NCBI GenBank assembly: GCA_937905985.1
Contig: CALCWC010000026.1
Coordinates: 1-64,000 of the forward strand
Length of the DNA: 64,000 nt
Origin: an uncultured Verrucomicrobiales bacterium
GTDB lineage: Bacteria > Verrucomicrobiota > Verrucomicrobiia > Verrucomicrobiales > Akkermansiaceae
Direction of reading: 5' to 3'
In this document: piece by piece, positions 52,947-59,872 of the stretch
How positions within the stretch are numbered: position 1 is the first letter of the stretch
Layout: each line of letters starts with the position of its first letter
Notes under the pieces: generated by a model
Seen by the model: only the letters and a program-made list of their open reading frames with translations
What the model was told of the DNA's origin: nothing
Databases searched by the model: none
Program-made: the position numbers and the translations under genes

Positions 52947-53970
52947 CCATCCTGAAAGCGAACCCTCCCTGCACTGCCTGGACCTCCATGCCGCAGGCGA
53001 GCCCTGCCGCGTGCTGCGCGACGCCCGACTCACCGCCGTGCCCGGCGCCACCATGCGCGAGCGGCTGGACTACGTGAAGGCGAACCTCGACGAGCTGCGC
53101 AGCGCTGTCATGCTGGAGCCGCGCGGCCACGAGGCCATGTTCGGCTCCATCATCATGCCCCCGGCCACACCGGATGCGGACGTGGGCGTGCTCTACATCT
53201 GCCCCGGCGGCTACCTGGACATGTGCGTGCACGGCACCATCTGCACCTGCCGCGCCGCAGCCGAGCTTGGGCTGCCGCTGCACGACCCCGGCCGCGTGGT
53301 CATCGATGCCGTGTGCGGTCGCATCACCGGCGAGCTGCAGCGGGATGCACAAGGCAGGGCCAAGACCATCACCATCCAGAACGTGCCGTCCTTCGTGTAC
53401 ACGCCAGAGCCGGTGATGCTGGAGGTGGCGGGCCTGGCGAGCCCGGTGCCGGCGCACGTGGTGTTTGCGGGCAACTTCTTTGTGCTGGTGGACTACGCCG
53501 CGCTGGGGCAAACCCCCGCCCTGCTGGAGGACCACCCCGCGCGCAACCTGCAGGACTTGGGCATCGCCATTCGAGATGCCGCCAACGCCGCCGTCAAGGT
53601 GGCACACCCCACCAACCCCTCCACCAACGAAATCACCCTCACCGTCCTCTACGAACGCAAGGGCGACACCCCCAAGCACATGCGCAACGCCGTCGTCTTC
53701 GGCGAGGGCCAGATGGACCGCAGCCCCTGCGGCTCCGGCACCTCCGCACTCATGACCCTGCTGCACCACCTGGGAGAGCTGGAGCTCAACCAGCAGATGA
53801 TTTCGGAATCCTACATCGGCTCCGTTTTCCACGGCGAGCTGCGCGACGGCGGCACCGTCGGCCCCTACAACGCCGTCATCCCACGCATCACCGGCCAGGC
53901 CTTCCTCACCGGCCGCAGCGAATTCTTCCGCGAACCCGACGACCCCTTCCGCTGCGGGTTCTCCGTTTAG
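52939..53970 (+). CDS. Proline racemase family protein
   Basis: The 343-residue protein follows the proline racemase fold. Two catalytic Cys are present: Cys96 in DMCVHGTI and Cys264 in DRSPCGSGTSA. The usual MCGHGT has a Val in place of the Gly after the Cys. MLEPRGHEAMFGSIIMPP and GGYLDM are also conserved. The N-terminal DSHTAGE of the family reads DLHAAGE. Both Cys point to a racemase or epimerase rather than the Thr-containing dehydratase. Substrates in the family are proline and 4-hydroxyproline, which collagen- and mucin-derived peptides may supply. The gene overlaps the EamA gene. Confidence 0.9.
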   Translation: MTDHPESEPSLHCLDLHAAGEPCRVLRDARLTAVPGATMRERLDYVKANLDELRSAVMLEPRGHEAMFGSIIMPPATPDADVGVLYICPGGYLDMCVHGTICTCRAAAELGLPLHDPGRVVIDAVCGRITGELQRDAQGRAKTITIQNVPSFVYTPEPVMLEVAGLASPVPAHVVFAGNFFVLVDYAALGQTPALLEDHPARNLQDLGIAIRDAANAAVKVAHPTNPSTNEITLTVLYERKGDTPKHMRNAVVFGEGQMDRSPCGSGTSALMTLLHHLGELELNQQMISESYIGSVFHGELRDGGTVGPYNAVIPRITGQAFLTGRSEFFREPDDPFRCGFSV

Positions 53971-54004
53971 CGCCGCAATCCCATAAAAAACGCTCGGACC
54001 CGTC

Positions 54005-54170
54005 TTCGCCAACCCGTCTCCGCTAAAGCTTCGCCGAGGCCTACGGGTGGAGCTCCAACGCCCGCTTACTAACCGCGCTCGTTGACACCAATTATTGCAT
54101 ACCCATTCTCGTCACGCCGTAGCCCGCAGGGCGTAGGCGGAAGGCCCTTCCTAAAATTCATTGGGCACAT
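54005..54170. repeat. Remnant of dispersed element
   Basis: The segment contains GACACCAATTATTGCATACC, matching the terminal sequence of the multi-hairpin elements, and CACGCCGTAGCCCGCAGGGC, as in 4612-4672. The rest of the gap to 54416 holds only the two palindromes and the promoter region. Confidence 0.6.
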
Positions 54171-54175
54171 GTGAA

Positions 54176-54200
54176 CCTACAGTATTCCCAATACTGTAGG
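54176..54200 (+). promoter_or_regulatory. Operator-like palindrome 1 upstream of the PEP-CTERM gene
   Basis: Perfect 11-bp arms CCTACAGTATT and AATACTGTAGG around CCC, 216 bases before the start at 54417. It is identical in its core to the site at 42093. Confidence 0.75.
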
Positions 54201-54332
54201 TCAAGCCCAATCGCGCAAAAAATTGCCGTTCAGGCGTTTTTGTATCGGCAGGTTGTCTCTCATAGCCGCGCCGTCCCTCCCGCCGCCCCGCCGCAAACCC
54301 CGCCGCCACTAGGCTTCCCCGCCCTTGGCAAG

Positions 54333-54357
54333 CCTACAGTATTGGGAATACTATAAT
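54333..54357 (+). promoter_or_regulatory. Palindrome 2 overlapping a -10 box
   Basis: CCTACAGTATT, GGG and AATACTATAAT: the right arm has changed so that TATAAT (54352-54357) forms a -10 box. The predicted transcription start is about 54364, giving a leader of about 53 bases. A factor bound here would block or set this promoter. Confidence 0.6.
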
Positions 54358-54416
54358 CATCGGCATGCGGGCACAATTGCGTCCGTACCTTTATTAACCA
54401 TCATCAAAGAACAACA

Positions 54417-55478
54417 ATGAAAAACACATTATACCTCTCAATCCTCGCTGCCGCCCTGATGGGTGGGCAGGTGTTCGCGGCGGATCCAATCCCCACCGCG
54501 CTGGAAGGGTGCAAGGCTGGAGAGAACAACTACTACTACGGCGCGTATAAAGACGACGGCAGCGATGCAAGCGGTGGCAATGTCTCCGTTTCCGCATCCG
54601 CAACTGGCTCCGACTTTAGCCATGCCTTTGTGGAGGGCGGCCGTTCCACCCAAGGGGGGGCCTCCAACAACAAAATCACTATGACCGGAGGGCAAGTGCT
54701 TGTACTTACCGGGGGAGACGGAAAAACCTCTGCCTCCGGAAATACCGCCATCATGACCGGCGGCAGTGTAACCATGATGTATGGCGGCCAGAGCATGAAA
54801 GACGCCTCTGGAAACATTGCCATTGTGGCGGGAGACAGCGTCGTAGGCACGCTTGGGGGCGGGTATATCATGATGGGTGGTGATGCCGCCAACGACAACA
54901 AAATCTATCTGGTGGGCAAAGGTGCCACCGCCACCATTGCCGATGCCCAAGGCAACAAGGCTGCATATACGGGCGGCGCAATCTCGTTGGGCAATGTTGC
55001 TGGTGGAAGATGCTCCGTTTCGGCAGGCAACTCCATTGACATCTACGGCACCGGCATTACCGTTTCTAATAGTGTACTGAATACGCAGATTTTCAACTTC
55101 CACATTGCCGACGGGTTACGGCTCTCTCAGGAAGCCATGATTAGCATGACATCGAAGTACAATGGACTTGACCTCCCCGGGGTGAATCTGGGCTTCTACA
55201 ACGATGACGTGCAGGACTGGAGCGCGTTCGACGGCCAGACCATCACGCTGGTGAGCACCGCCAAGTCCATCACGGTTGGGGAAGGCAGCCTGGGAGACGT
55301 GGAAATCAAGGGCGCGGATGGCGCGACGGTTGCCACGGCCACGCTGGGGCTGGGGAACGAGAATAAGAGCCTGGTGCTGAGCAACATCAAGGGCACGGCG
55401 CCTGTTCCCGAGCCGACCACAGGCACGCTCTCGCTGCTGGCGCTGGCTGGGCTTTGCATCCGCCGCCGGAGGAAGTAA
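54417..55478 (+). CDS. PEP-CTERM sorting-domain protein, beta-helix-like
   Basis: The 353-residue product has a signal peptide (MKNTLYLSILAAALMGGQVFA) and ends VPEPTTGTLSLLALAGLCIRRRRK. The mature region is Gly/Ser/Thr/Asn-rich with repeated ITMTGGQVLVLTGG, AIMTGGSVTMMYGG, IAIVAGDSVVGTLGGG, compatible with an autotransporter-like beta-helix. Two copies of the CCTACAGTATT palindrome precede it and a strong terminator follows. It should be exported and cell-surface fixed. Confidence 0.87.
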   Translation: MKNTLYLSILAAALMGGQVFAADPIPTALEGCKAGENNYYYGAYKDDGSDASGGNVSVSASATGSDFSHAFVEGGRSTQGGASNNKITMTGGQVLVLTGGDGKTSASGNTAIMTGGSVTMMYGGQSMKDASGNIAIVAGDSVVGTLGGGYIMMGGDAANDNKIYLVGKGATATIADAQGNKAAYTGGAISLGNVAGGRCSVSAGNSIDIYGTGITVSNSVLNTQIFNFHIADGLRLSQEAMISMTSKYNGLDLPGVNLGFYNDDVQDWSAFDGQTITLVSTAKSITVGEGSLGDVEIKGADGATVATATLGLGNENKSLVLSNIKGTAPVPEPTTGTLSLLALAGLCIRRRRK

Positions 55479-55501
55479 GATTTACCTTGCAGGTATTTTC
55501 C

Positions 55502-55542
55502 CCGCCCCGCTTGGCTTTGGGCCTTGCGGGGCGGTTTTTTTT
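55502..55542 (+). terminator. Rho-independent terminator
   Basis: Arms CCGCCCCGC (55502-55510) and GCGGGGCGG (55526-55534), then eight T, 23 bases after the PEP-CTERM gene. Confidence 0.93.
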
Positions 55543-55560
55543 GACACGCGGGGAGAGGGA

Positions 55561-55647
55561 ATGAACGTCTATGCCACCCCGCAATCCGCCAAGTGCGCGC
55601 CTGCGTACAAAGCCGCACCCCGCACGCTTTAAGCATGCGGGGTGCAA
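55561..55647 (+). other. Possible 23-codon leader ORF with a hairpin
   Basis: ATG at 55561, with GAGAGGGA just upstream, encodes 23 residues (MNVYATPQSAKCAPAYKAAP, then RTL). Its stop falls in a hairpin whose perfect arms GCACCCCGC and GCGGGGTGC lie at about 55617-55647. The polyprenyl synthase gene is 262 bases further on. This could be an attenuator-like leader or chance; no conservation is known. Confidence 0.25.
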
Positions 55648-55855
55648 CCCAACTTACTACCTATGAAACTCGGCCTTCCTGTCTAGCGGGATGCGAATGC
55701 TCTCTCCTTCATTCGCAACCGGAAGTACCGATGAAGGGTAGACACCGCCACCATTCAAACCGTTCAATCTTTGTTTCAGGGGCAAAAAAAGGGGGATGGG
55801 GAGGGTGCCCGCGCCGCCATGCGCGAGAATTCGCCCCATTGCAAATTTGTTGGGA

Positions 55856-55884
55856 TTGCCAAGCGGTTTTGTTTCTGCTACAAT
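55856..55884 (+). promoter_or_regulatory. Promoter of the polyprenyl synthase operon
   Basis: TTGCCA (55856-55861), 17 bases and TACAAT (55879-55884), 24 bases before the ATG at 55909. Confidence 0.7.
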
Positions 55885-55908
55885 GTCGGCCACCCGCCTA
55901 TTCAGGCC

Positions 55909-56916
55909 ATGGCATTTTCATTCTTCAACAAGCTGCGCGACAAGAGGGAGCACCTGAAGCTCATCCGTGATGAGCTGGACAAGGTGCGCGCCGTCATTGC
56001 GCGCCAGGTAGAGCCTTTCGGACCCAGCGTCCGCCCGTATCTGGAGCACGTTTGCCGCGGGCGCGGCAAGCTCATCCGCCCGGGGCTGGTGCTGCTCACC
56101 GCCGCCTCCACCGGCGGCATCACCGAACGCCACCTCACCTTTGCCGCCATGCTGGAGATGCTGCACATGGCATCCCTGGTGCATGACGACGTTCTGGACA
56201 AGGCGGACACGCGCCGCGACGAGCCGACACCGAACGCGCTGTGGGGCAACGAACTTGCGGTGCTGCTGGGAGATTCCCTGCTGGCCCAGGCCATGGTGAT
56301 GGGCAGCGAGCTGGGCGACCTGCGCTTCATCCGCCGCCTGGCCCTGGCCACGCGCGACCTCTGCGAGGGCGAGGTGGAGCAGTCCACCCGCCTGTGGGAC
56401 ATGGAAATGTCGCGCGCGGACTACTACGAGCTGATCCGCAAGAAGACGGCCACGCTGTTCTCCATGGCCATGTGCGGCGCCGCCATGCTGCAGGAGATGG
56501 ATGACGAGATGGTGGACCACCTGGAGCGCATGGGCACGCTGCTCGGCATTGCCTACCAAATCTACGACGACTGCCTGGACCTCACCGGCAGCGAGGATGT
56601 GGCCGGCAAGACGCTCGGCACAGACGCCGCCAAGGGCAAGCTCACCCTCCCCGTCTTCTTCCTCATGGAATCCAGCAGGGACGACGTGGCCAACTATGTG
56701 CGCCGCTGCGTGGAGCACCGCGAGGAAATCGACTTCTCCAGCCTGCGCGGCACAGATGCCTTCCACGAGGCCATCTGCCTGTCAGCGGACGAGGGCCGCG
56801 CGCGCACAGCGGAGGCTCGCGAGGTACTGTGGATGCTCCCGGAGAGCGATGGCCGCACCGCGCTCGCGGAAATGACCTACCGTCTGGACGAGCTGCTGGA
56901 CGAGTGCTGCAATTGA
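55909..56916 (+). CDS. Polyprenyl diphosphate synthase
   Basis: The 335-residue trans-isoprenyl synthase has both Asp-rich motifs: HDDVLDKADTRR (first DDxxD) and DDCLDLTG (second), plus RGRGKLIRPGLVLLT near the start. The length and the residues before the first motif (LEMLHMASLV) suggest a long-chain product such as an octaprenyl diphosphate for quinones, but chain length cannot be read reliably. The start at 55909 fits the family and the promoter. The FAD dehydrogenase gene follows after 30 bases, probably in the same transcript. Confidence 0.92.
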   Translation: MAFSFFNKLRDKREHLKLIRDELDKVRAVIARQVEPFGPSVRPYLEHVCRGRGKLIRPGLVLLTAASTGGITERHLTFAAMLEMLHMASLVHDDVLDKADTRRDEPTPNALWGNELAVLLGDSLLAQAMVMGSELGDLRFIRRLALATRDLCEGEVEQSTRLWDMEMSRADYYELIRKKTATLFSMAMCGAAMLQEMDDEMVDHLERMGTLLGIAYQIYDDCLDLTGSEDVAGKTLGTDAAKGKLTLPVFFLMESSRDDVANYVRRCVEHREEIDFSSLRGTDAFHEAICLSADEGRARTAEAREVLWMLPESDGRTALAEMTYRLDELLDECCN

Positions 56917-56946
56917 TTTTCATCCCCCGCGCCACCTACCGCCGGC

Positions 56947-58521
56947 ATGATTCAGGAGCTGGACATCCACCTGCCGCTTGCCGCTTCCCTGCGTGAGGAC
57001 GCGCGCCGCAAGGCCGTGGCGCAATCCCTCCAAATCTCACCAAAGCGCGTGCTCGGCATGCGGCTGGTCAAGGAGAGCATCGACGCCCGCCGCCGCCCCG
57101 TCTGCAAGCAGCTGCGCCTGCTGGTGGGCATAGACGAGCCGCTGCCGCCCTACGAGCCGCCGCAGCGGCACTACGCGCCCGTGGCGGCGGATGCCAGGCG
57201 CGTGGTCATCGTGGGCAGCGGCCCCGGCGGCTTGTTCGCCGCGCTGCGCTGCCTGGAGCTGGGGCTGAAACCCGTGGTGGTGGAGCGCGGCAAGGACGTC
57301 TCCGCCCGCCGGTTCGACCTGCAGCCCGTCAACTGCCAGGGCTATGTGGTGGAGGATTCCAACTACTGCTTCGGCGAGGGCGGTGCCGGCACGTTCTCCG
57401 ACGGCAAGCTCTTCACCCGCGCCACCAAGCGCGGCCCCGTCATGGAGGTGTACGAAACCTTCGTGGCCCACGGCGCCGCCCCGGAAATCCTCACGGACGC
57501 CCACCCGCACATCGGCTCCAACCGCCTCCCCAACATCATCAAGGCCATGCGAGCCTCCATCCTGGAAGCCGGGGGCGAGGTGCATTTCCAATCCCGCGTG
57601 GTCGGCCTCCTCAAATCCGCGGACGGCAAGCGCGCGCGCGGCGTGCGCACCGCCGACGGCACCGAGATTGCCGCGGACGCCGTCATCCTGGCCACCGGGC
57701 ACAGCGCGCGCGATGTGTACCGCATGCTGCAGGCGGAGGGCGTGCGGCTGGAGCGCAAACCCTTTGCCGTGGGCGTAAGAATCGAGCACCCGCAGGCGCT
57801 GGTGGACGCCGCGCAGTACCACCTGCGCCCCGGCCAACCCCGCCCGGATGCCCTGCCCGCCGCCAGCTACACCCTGGCCACCAAGATCCGCGAGCGCGGC
57901 GTGCACTCCTTCTGCATGTGCCCCGGCGGGTTTATTGTGCCCGCCGCCACAGAGAACGATGAGGTGGTGGTCAACGGCATGTCCCTTTCCCGCCGCAACT
58001 CCCCCTTCGCCAACTCCGGCTTTGTGGTCACCGTGGAACCGGAGGACACGGATGATTTCCTGCCGGAGCACGGCGTGCTCTCCGGCATTGCCTTCCAGAA
58101 GGCGCTGGAGACGGCCACCTCACGCGCCGGCGGCGGCATGATGAAAGCACCCGCCCAACGCGTGGTGGACTTTCTCGCCCACCGCGTCTCGCAAACTCTC
58201 CCCGCCACTAGCTACCACCCCGGCATCTCCCCGTGGGACCTCCATGCCCTGCTGCCGCGCGGCATTGCGGAACGCATGCAGGAGGGGCTGCTCCTCTTCA
58301 ACCGCAAACTGCGCGGATTCGCGGGAGAGGATGCCCTGCTCATCGGCTGTGAGACGCGCACCAGCTCCCCCGTGCGCATCCCCCGCAACCCTGATTCCCT
58401 TCAAAGCCCGGACCTGGAGATGCTCTTCCCCTGCGGCGAGGGCGCAGGCTTTGCCGGCGGCATCGTTTCCGCCGCCCTGGATGGCCGCCGATGCGCCGAA
58501 GCCGCCGCCGCTCTCCTCTAA
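56947..58521 (+). CDS. FAD-dependent dehydrogenase (COG2509-like)
   Basis: The 524-residue protein carries an N-terminal domain typical of this group (about 1-75), a dinucleotide-binding GSGPGGLFAALRCLELGLKPVVVERG at about residue 90, YCFGEGGAGTFSDGKLFTR, ATGHSARDVY, the late VRIEHPQALVD and CPGGFIV, and GEGAGFAGGIVSAALDG at the end. It matches COG2509 uncharacterised FAD dehydrogenases. The substrate is unknown. Its position after a prenyl synthase may hint at isoprenoid or quinone metabolism, but this is only context. Confidence 0.87.
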   Translation: MIQELDIHLPLAASLREDARRKAVAQSLQISPKRVLGMRLVKESIDARRRPVCKQLRLLVGIDEPLPPYEPPQRHYAPVAADARRVVIVGSGPGGLFAALRCLELGLKPVVVERGKDVSARRFDLQPVNCQGYVVEDSNYCFGEGGAGTFSDGKLFTRATKRGPVMEVYETFVAHGAAPEILTDAHPHIGSNRLPNIIKAMRASILEAGGEVHFQSRVVGLLKSADGKRARGVRTADGTEIAADAVILATGHSARDVYRMLQAEGVRLERKPFAVGVRIEHPQALVDAAQYHLRPGQPRPDALPAASYTLATKIRERGVHSFCMCPGGFIVPAATENDEVVVNGMSLSRRNSPFANSGFVVTVEPEDTDDFLPEHGVLSGIAFQKALETATSRAGGGMMKAPAQRVVDFLAHRVSQTLPATSYHPGISPWDLHALLPRGIAERMQEGLLLFNRKLRGFAGEDALLIGCETRTSSPVRIPRNPDSLQSPDLEMLFPCGEGAGFAGGIVSAALDGRRCAEAAAALL

Positions 58522-58566
58522 AATTGCCCTTCCTGCAAAAAAAAGCAGGAAAAAATTCTAAAATCT

Positions 58567-58595
58567 CTTGACAACACGCCCCGCCCTGCGTATAC
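58567..58595 (+). promoter_or_regulatory. tRNA promoter
   Basis: TTGACA, a 17-base spacer and TATACT just upstream of the first tRNA-Gln gene, with the start expected about 15 bases before the mature 5' end. Confidence 0.75.
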
Positions 58596-58616
58596 TCCCG
58601 CCGTTCCAACCTACAC

Positions 58617-58688
58617 AGGGCTATGGTGTAATTGGCAACACATCGGTTTCTGGCACCGCTATTCGGGGTTCGAGTCCCTGTAGCCCTA
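58617..58688 (+). tRNA. tRNA-Gln (anticodon CTG), copy 1
   Basis: The 72-base cloverleaf has a 7-bp acceptor stem (AGGGCTA/TAGCCCT), a D arm GTG-TAATTGGCAA-CAC, anticodon loop TTCTGGC with CTG at positions 34-36, T arm CGGGG-TTCGAGT-CCCTG and discriminator A. CCA is not encoded. The anticodon stem has one mismatch at its outer pair (T-C). It is identical to the copy at 59574. Confidence 0.92.
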
Positions 58689-58696
58689 CTCTCAAA

Positions 58697-58731
58697 GGCC
58701 GCCCGCTCACTGAGCCGGGCGGTTTCCTTTT
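58697..58731 (+). terminator. Terminator after tRNA-Gln copy 1
   Basis: CCGCCCG and CGGGCGG arms around CTCACTGAGC-like loop, followed by TTTCCTTTTT. Confidence 0.8.
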
Positions 58732-58770
58732 TATTGCATCCAGATTCCAGGGGTATGTCTGAAACGCTGG

Positions 58771-58798
58771 TTGACACAGCGCAGCGGAGGCATACAAT
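58771..58798 (+). promoter_or_regulatory. Promoter of the broken gene
   Basis: TTGACA (58771-58776), 16 bases, TACAAT (58793-58798), 28 bases before ATG 58827. It is a very good promoter for a gene that is now disrupted. Confidence 0.65.
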
Positions 58799-58826
58799 AG
58801 CTATAGAAGGCAAGTTCCCATAACAC

Positions 58827-59571
58827 ATGAACCGACATTCACTCGTTCCCTGCGAAGAAATCTGCCGTCGCCACGCCTCTCCCCACTCCTGGGTGGAAGG
58901 GCGCGACTTGGAGTTCAAATCCTCTGCAGAGAAAGATTGTCTCGGAACAGGGCCTCACTGGGCACAAGCAAATCCACCAACTGCTGCCATACGTTCACGC
59001 CGCAGACTTGAGTGCGTGCCTTTCCCATCTGGTGGATAAGGGCTGCCTAAGCCGGGCGGGGAGAACAACTGCGGCCCAGTATAGCCTTGTGGCAGAATAC
59101 AAAGGGCAATGCTGGAATGCGGATACCGCCCCCACGACAACCGCCCGAACTGCACCCGGCGCTTCCGTGGAGCATTCCGGAGCTCTGGTCACAACGGAGG
59201 AAAGCTCTGGTCATAACGGGGCTGGGACTCTGGTCACAACGGAGGAAAGCTCTGGTCATAACGGGGCTGGAGCTCTGGTCACATACGAGTGGATGAAATC
59301 CCTGCCGTATTCATTGCCGGAGGCTGTTTGCCGGCAAATAGAGATTCTGCGCAGCAGGCAGCGGGTTTCCCTGGAGGAACTTGACGACGTGATTAAACAA
59401 ATATGCGCGTGCGAATGGGTTACACTGCCCCAGCTCAGCCAGATGCTGGACCGCGCCCCCGGCTACTTGCGCAAGCGCAGCCTTCAATCATTGGTGCGCC
59501 ACGGCCTGCTTTCCATGAAATACAAGGAGCCGACCCACCCAAAACAGGCGTACCATACCATTCCATCCTAG
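58827..59571 (+). pseudogene. Broken ATP-binding (AlbA_2/AAA_4-like) gene with 45-bp repeat
   Basis: The first frame (58827-59039) starts with a residue run EGRDLEFKSS, the entry motif of AlbA_2/Schlafen-type AAA_4 proteins. A second frame (open in 58921-59571) has QRKIVSEQGLTGHKQIHQLL and ends in a winged-helix-like segment (QLSQMLDRAPGYLRKRSLQSLVRHGLLSMKYKEPTHPKQAYHTI), the usual C-terminus of those proteins. The large middle of the protein is missing and the frames do not join, so an internal deletion or frameshift is inferred. The second part carries a 15-residue (45-bp) repeat (LVTTEESSGHNGAG) twice. It lies exactly between the two tRNA-Gln genes. Confidence 0.6.
59182..59280 (+). repeat. 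45-bp tandem repeat within the broken gene
   Basis: Two nearly exact copies of a 45-bp unit containing CTCTGGTCACAACGGAGGAA, followed by a partial third copy, keep the frame. Confidence 0.85.
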
Positions 59572-59573
59572 AC

Positions 59574-59645
59574 AGGGCTATGGTGTAATTGGCAACACAT
59601 CGGTTTCTGGCACCGCTATTCGGGGTTCGAGTCCCTGTAGCCCTA
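59574..59645 (+). tRNA. tRNA-Gln (anticodon CTG), copy 2
   Basis: The 72-base tRNA is identical to copy 1. The identity extends over 82 bases (58615-58696 and 59572-59653), a perfect direct repeat 957 bases apart. It lacks its own visible promoter in the intervening DNA, so it may depend on transcription through the broken gene. Confidence 0.92.
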
Positions 59646-59653
59646 CTCTCAAA

Positions 59654-59687
59654 AACGTCCGGCTTACCCCCGGGCGTTTTTTTGCGC
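59654..59687 (+). terminator. Terminator after tRNA-Gln copy 2
   Basis: CGTCCGG and CCGGGCG arms followed by seven T. Confidence 0.85.
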
Positions 59688-59872
59688 CCGTCTCAAATAC
59701 CGTTGGCTGGCAGGAGCAATAACAAAGTTGCCTGCCCTATGCCTGAGGAAATCCCCTGCCGCCGGAGATGCAAAAAGCCGCGAAGCGGCAACGCAAGCCC
59801 GGGGCCGCCGAATCCCGGGAAGCCCTCAAACGCTTGGATGCGGCGTGTTGGAGAAGGGATGACGATGCTCTC

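Noticed and set aside
55657..55893. A 78-codon minus-strand frame upstream of the polyprenyl synthase
   Set aside because: It overlaps the synthase promoter, lacks a ribosome-binding site and shows no recognisable motif, so it is not supported as a gene.
59182..59280. Tandem repeats as a CRISPR array
   Set aside because: The 45-bp units are adjacent, with no spacers, and keep one reading frame; no cas gene is near.
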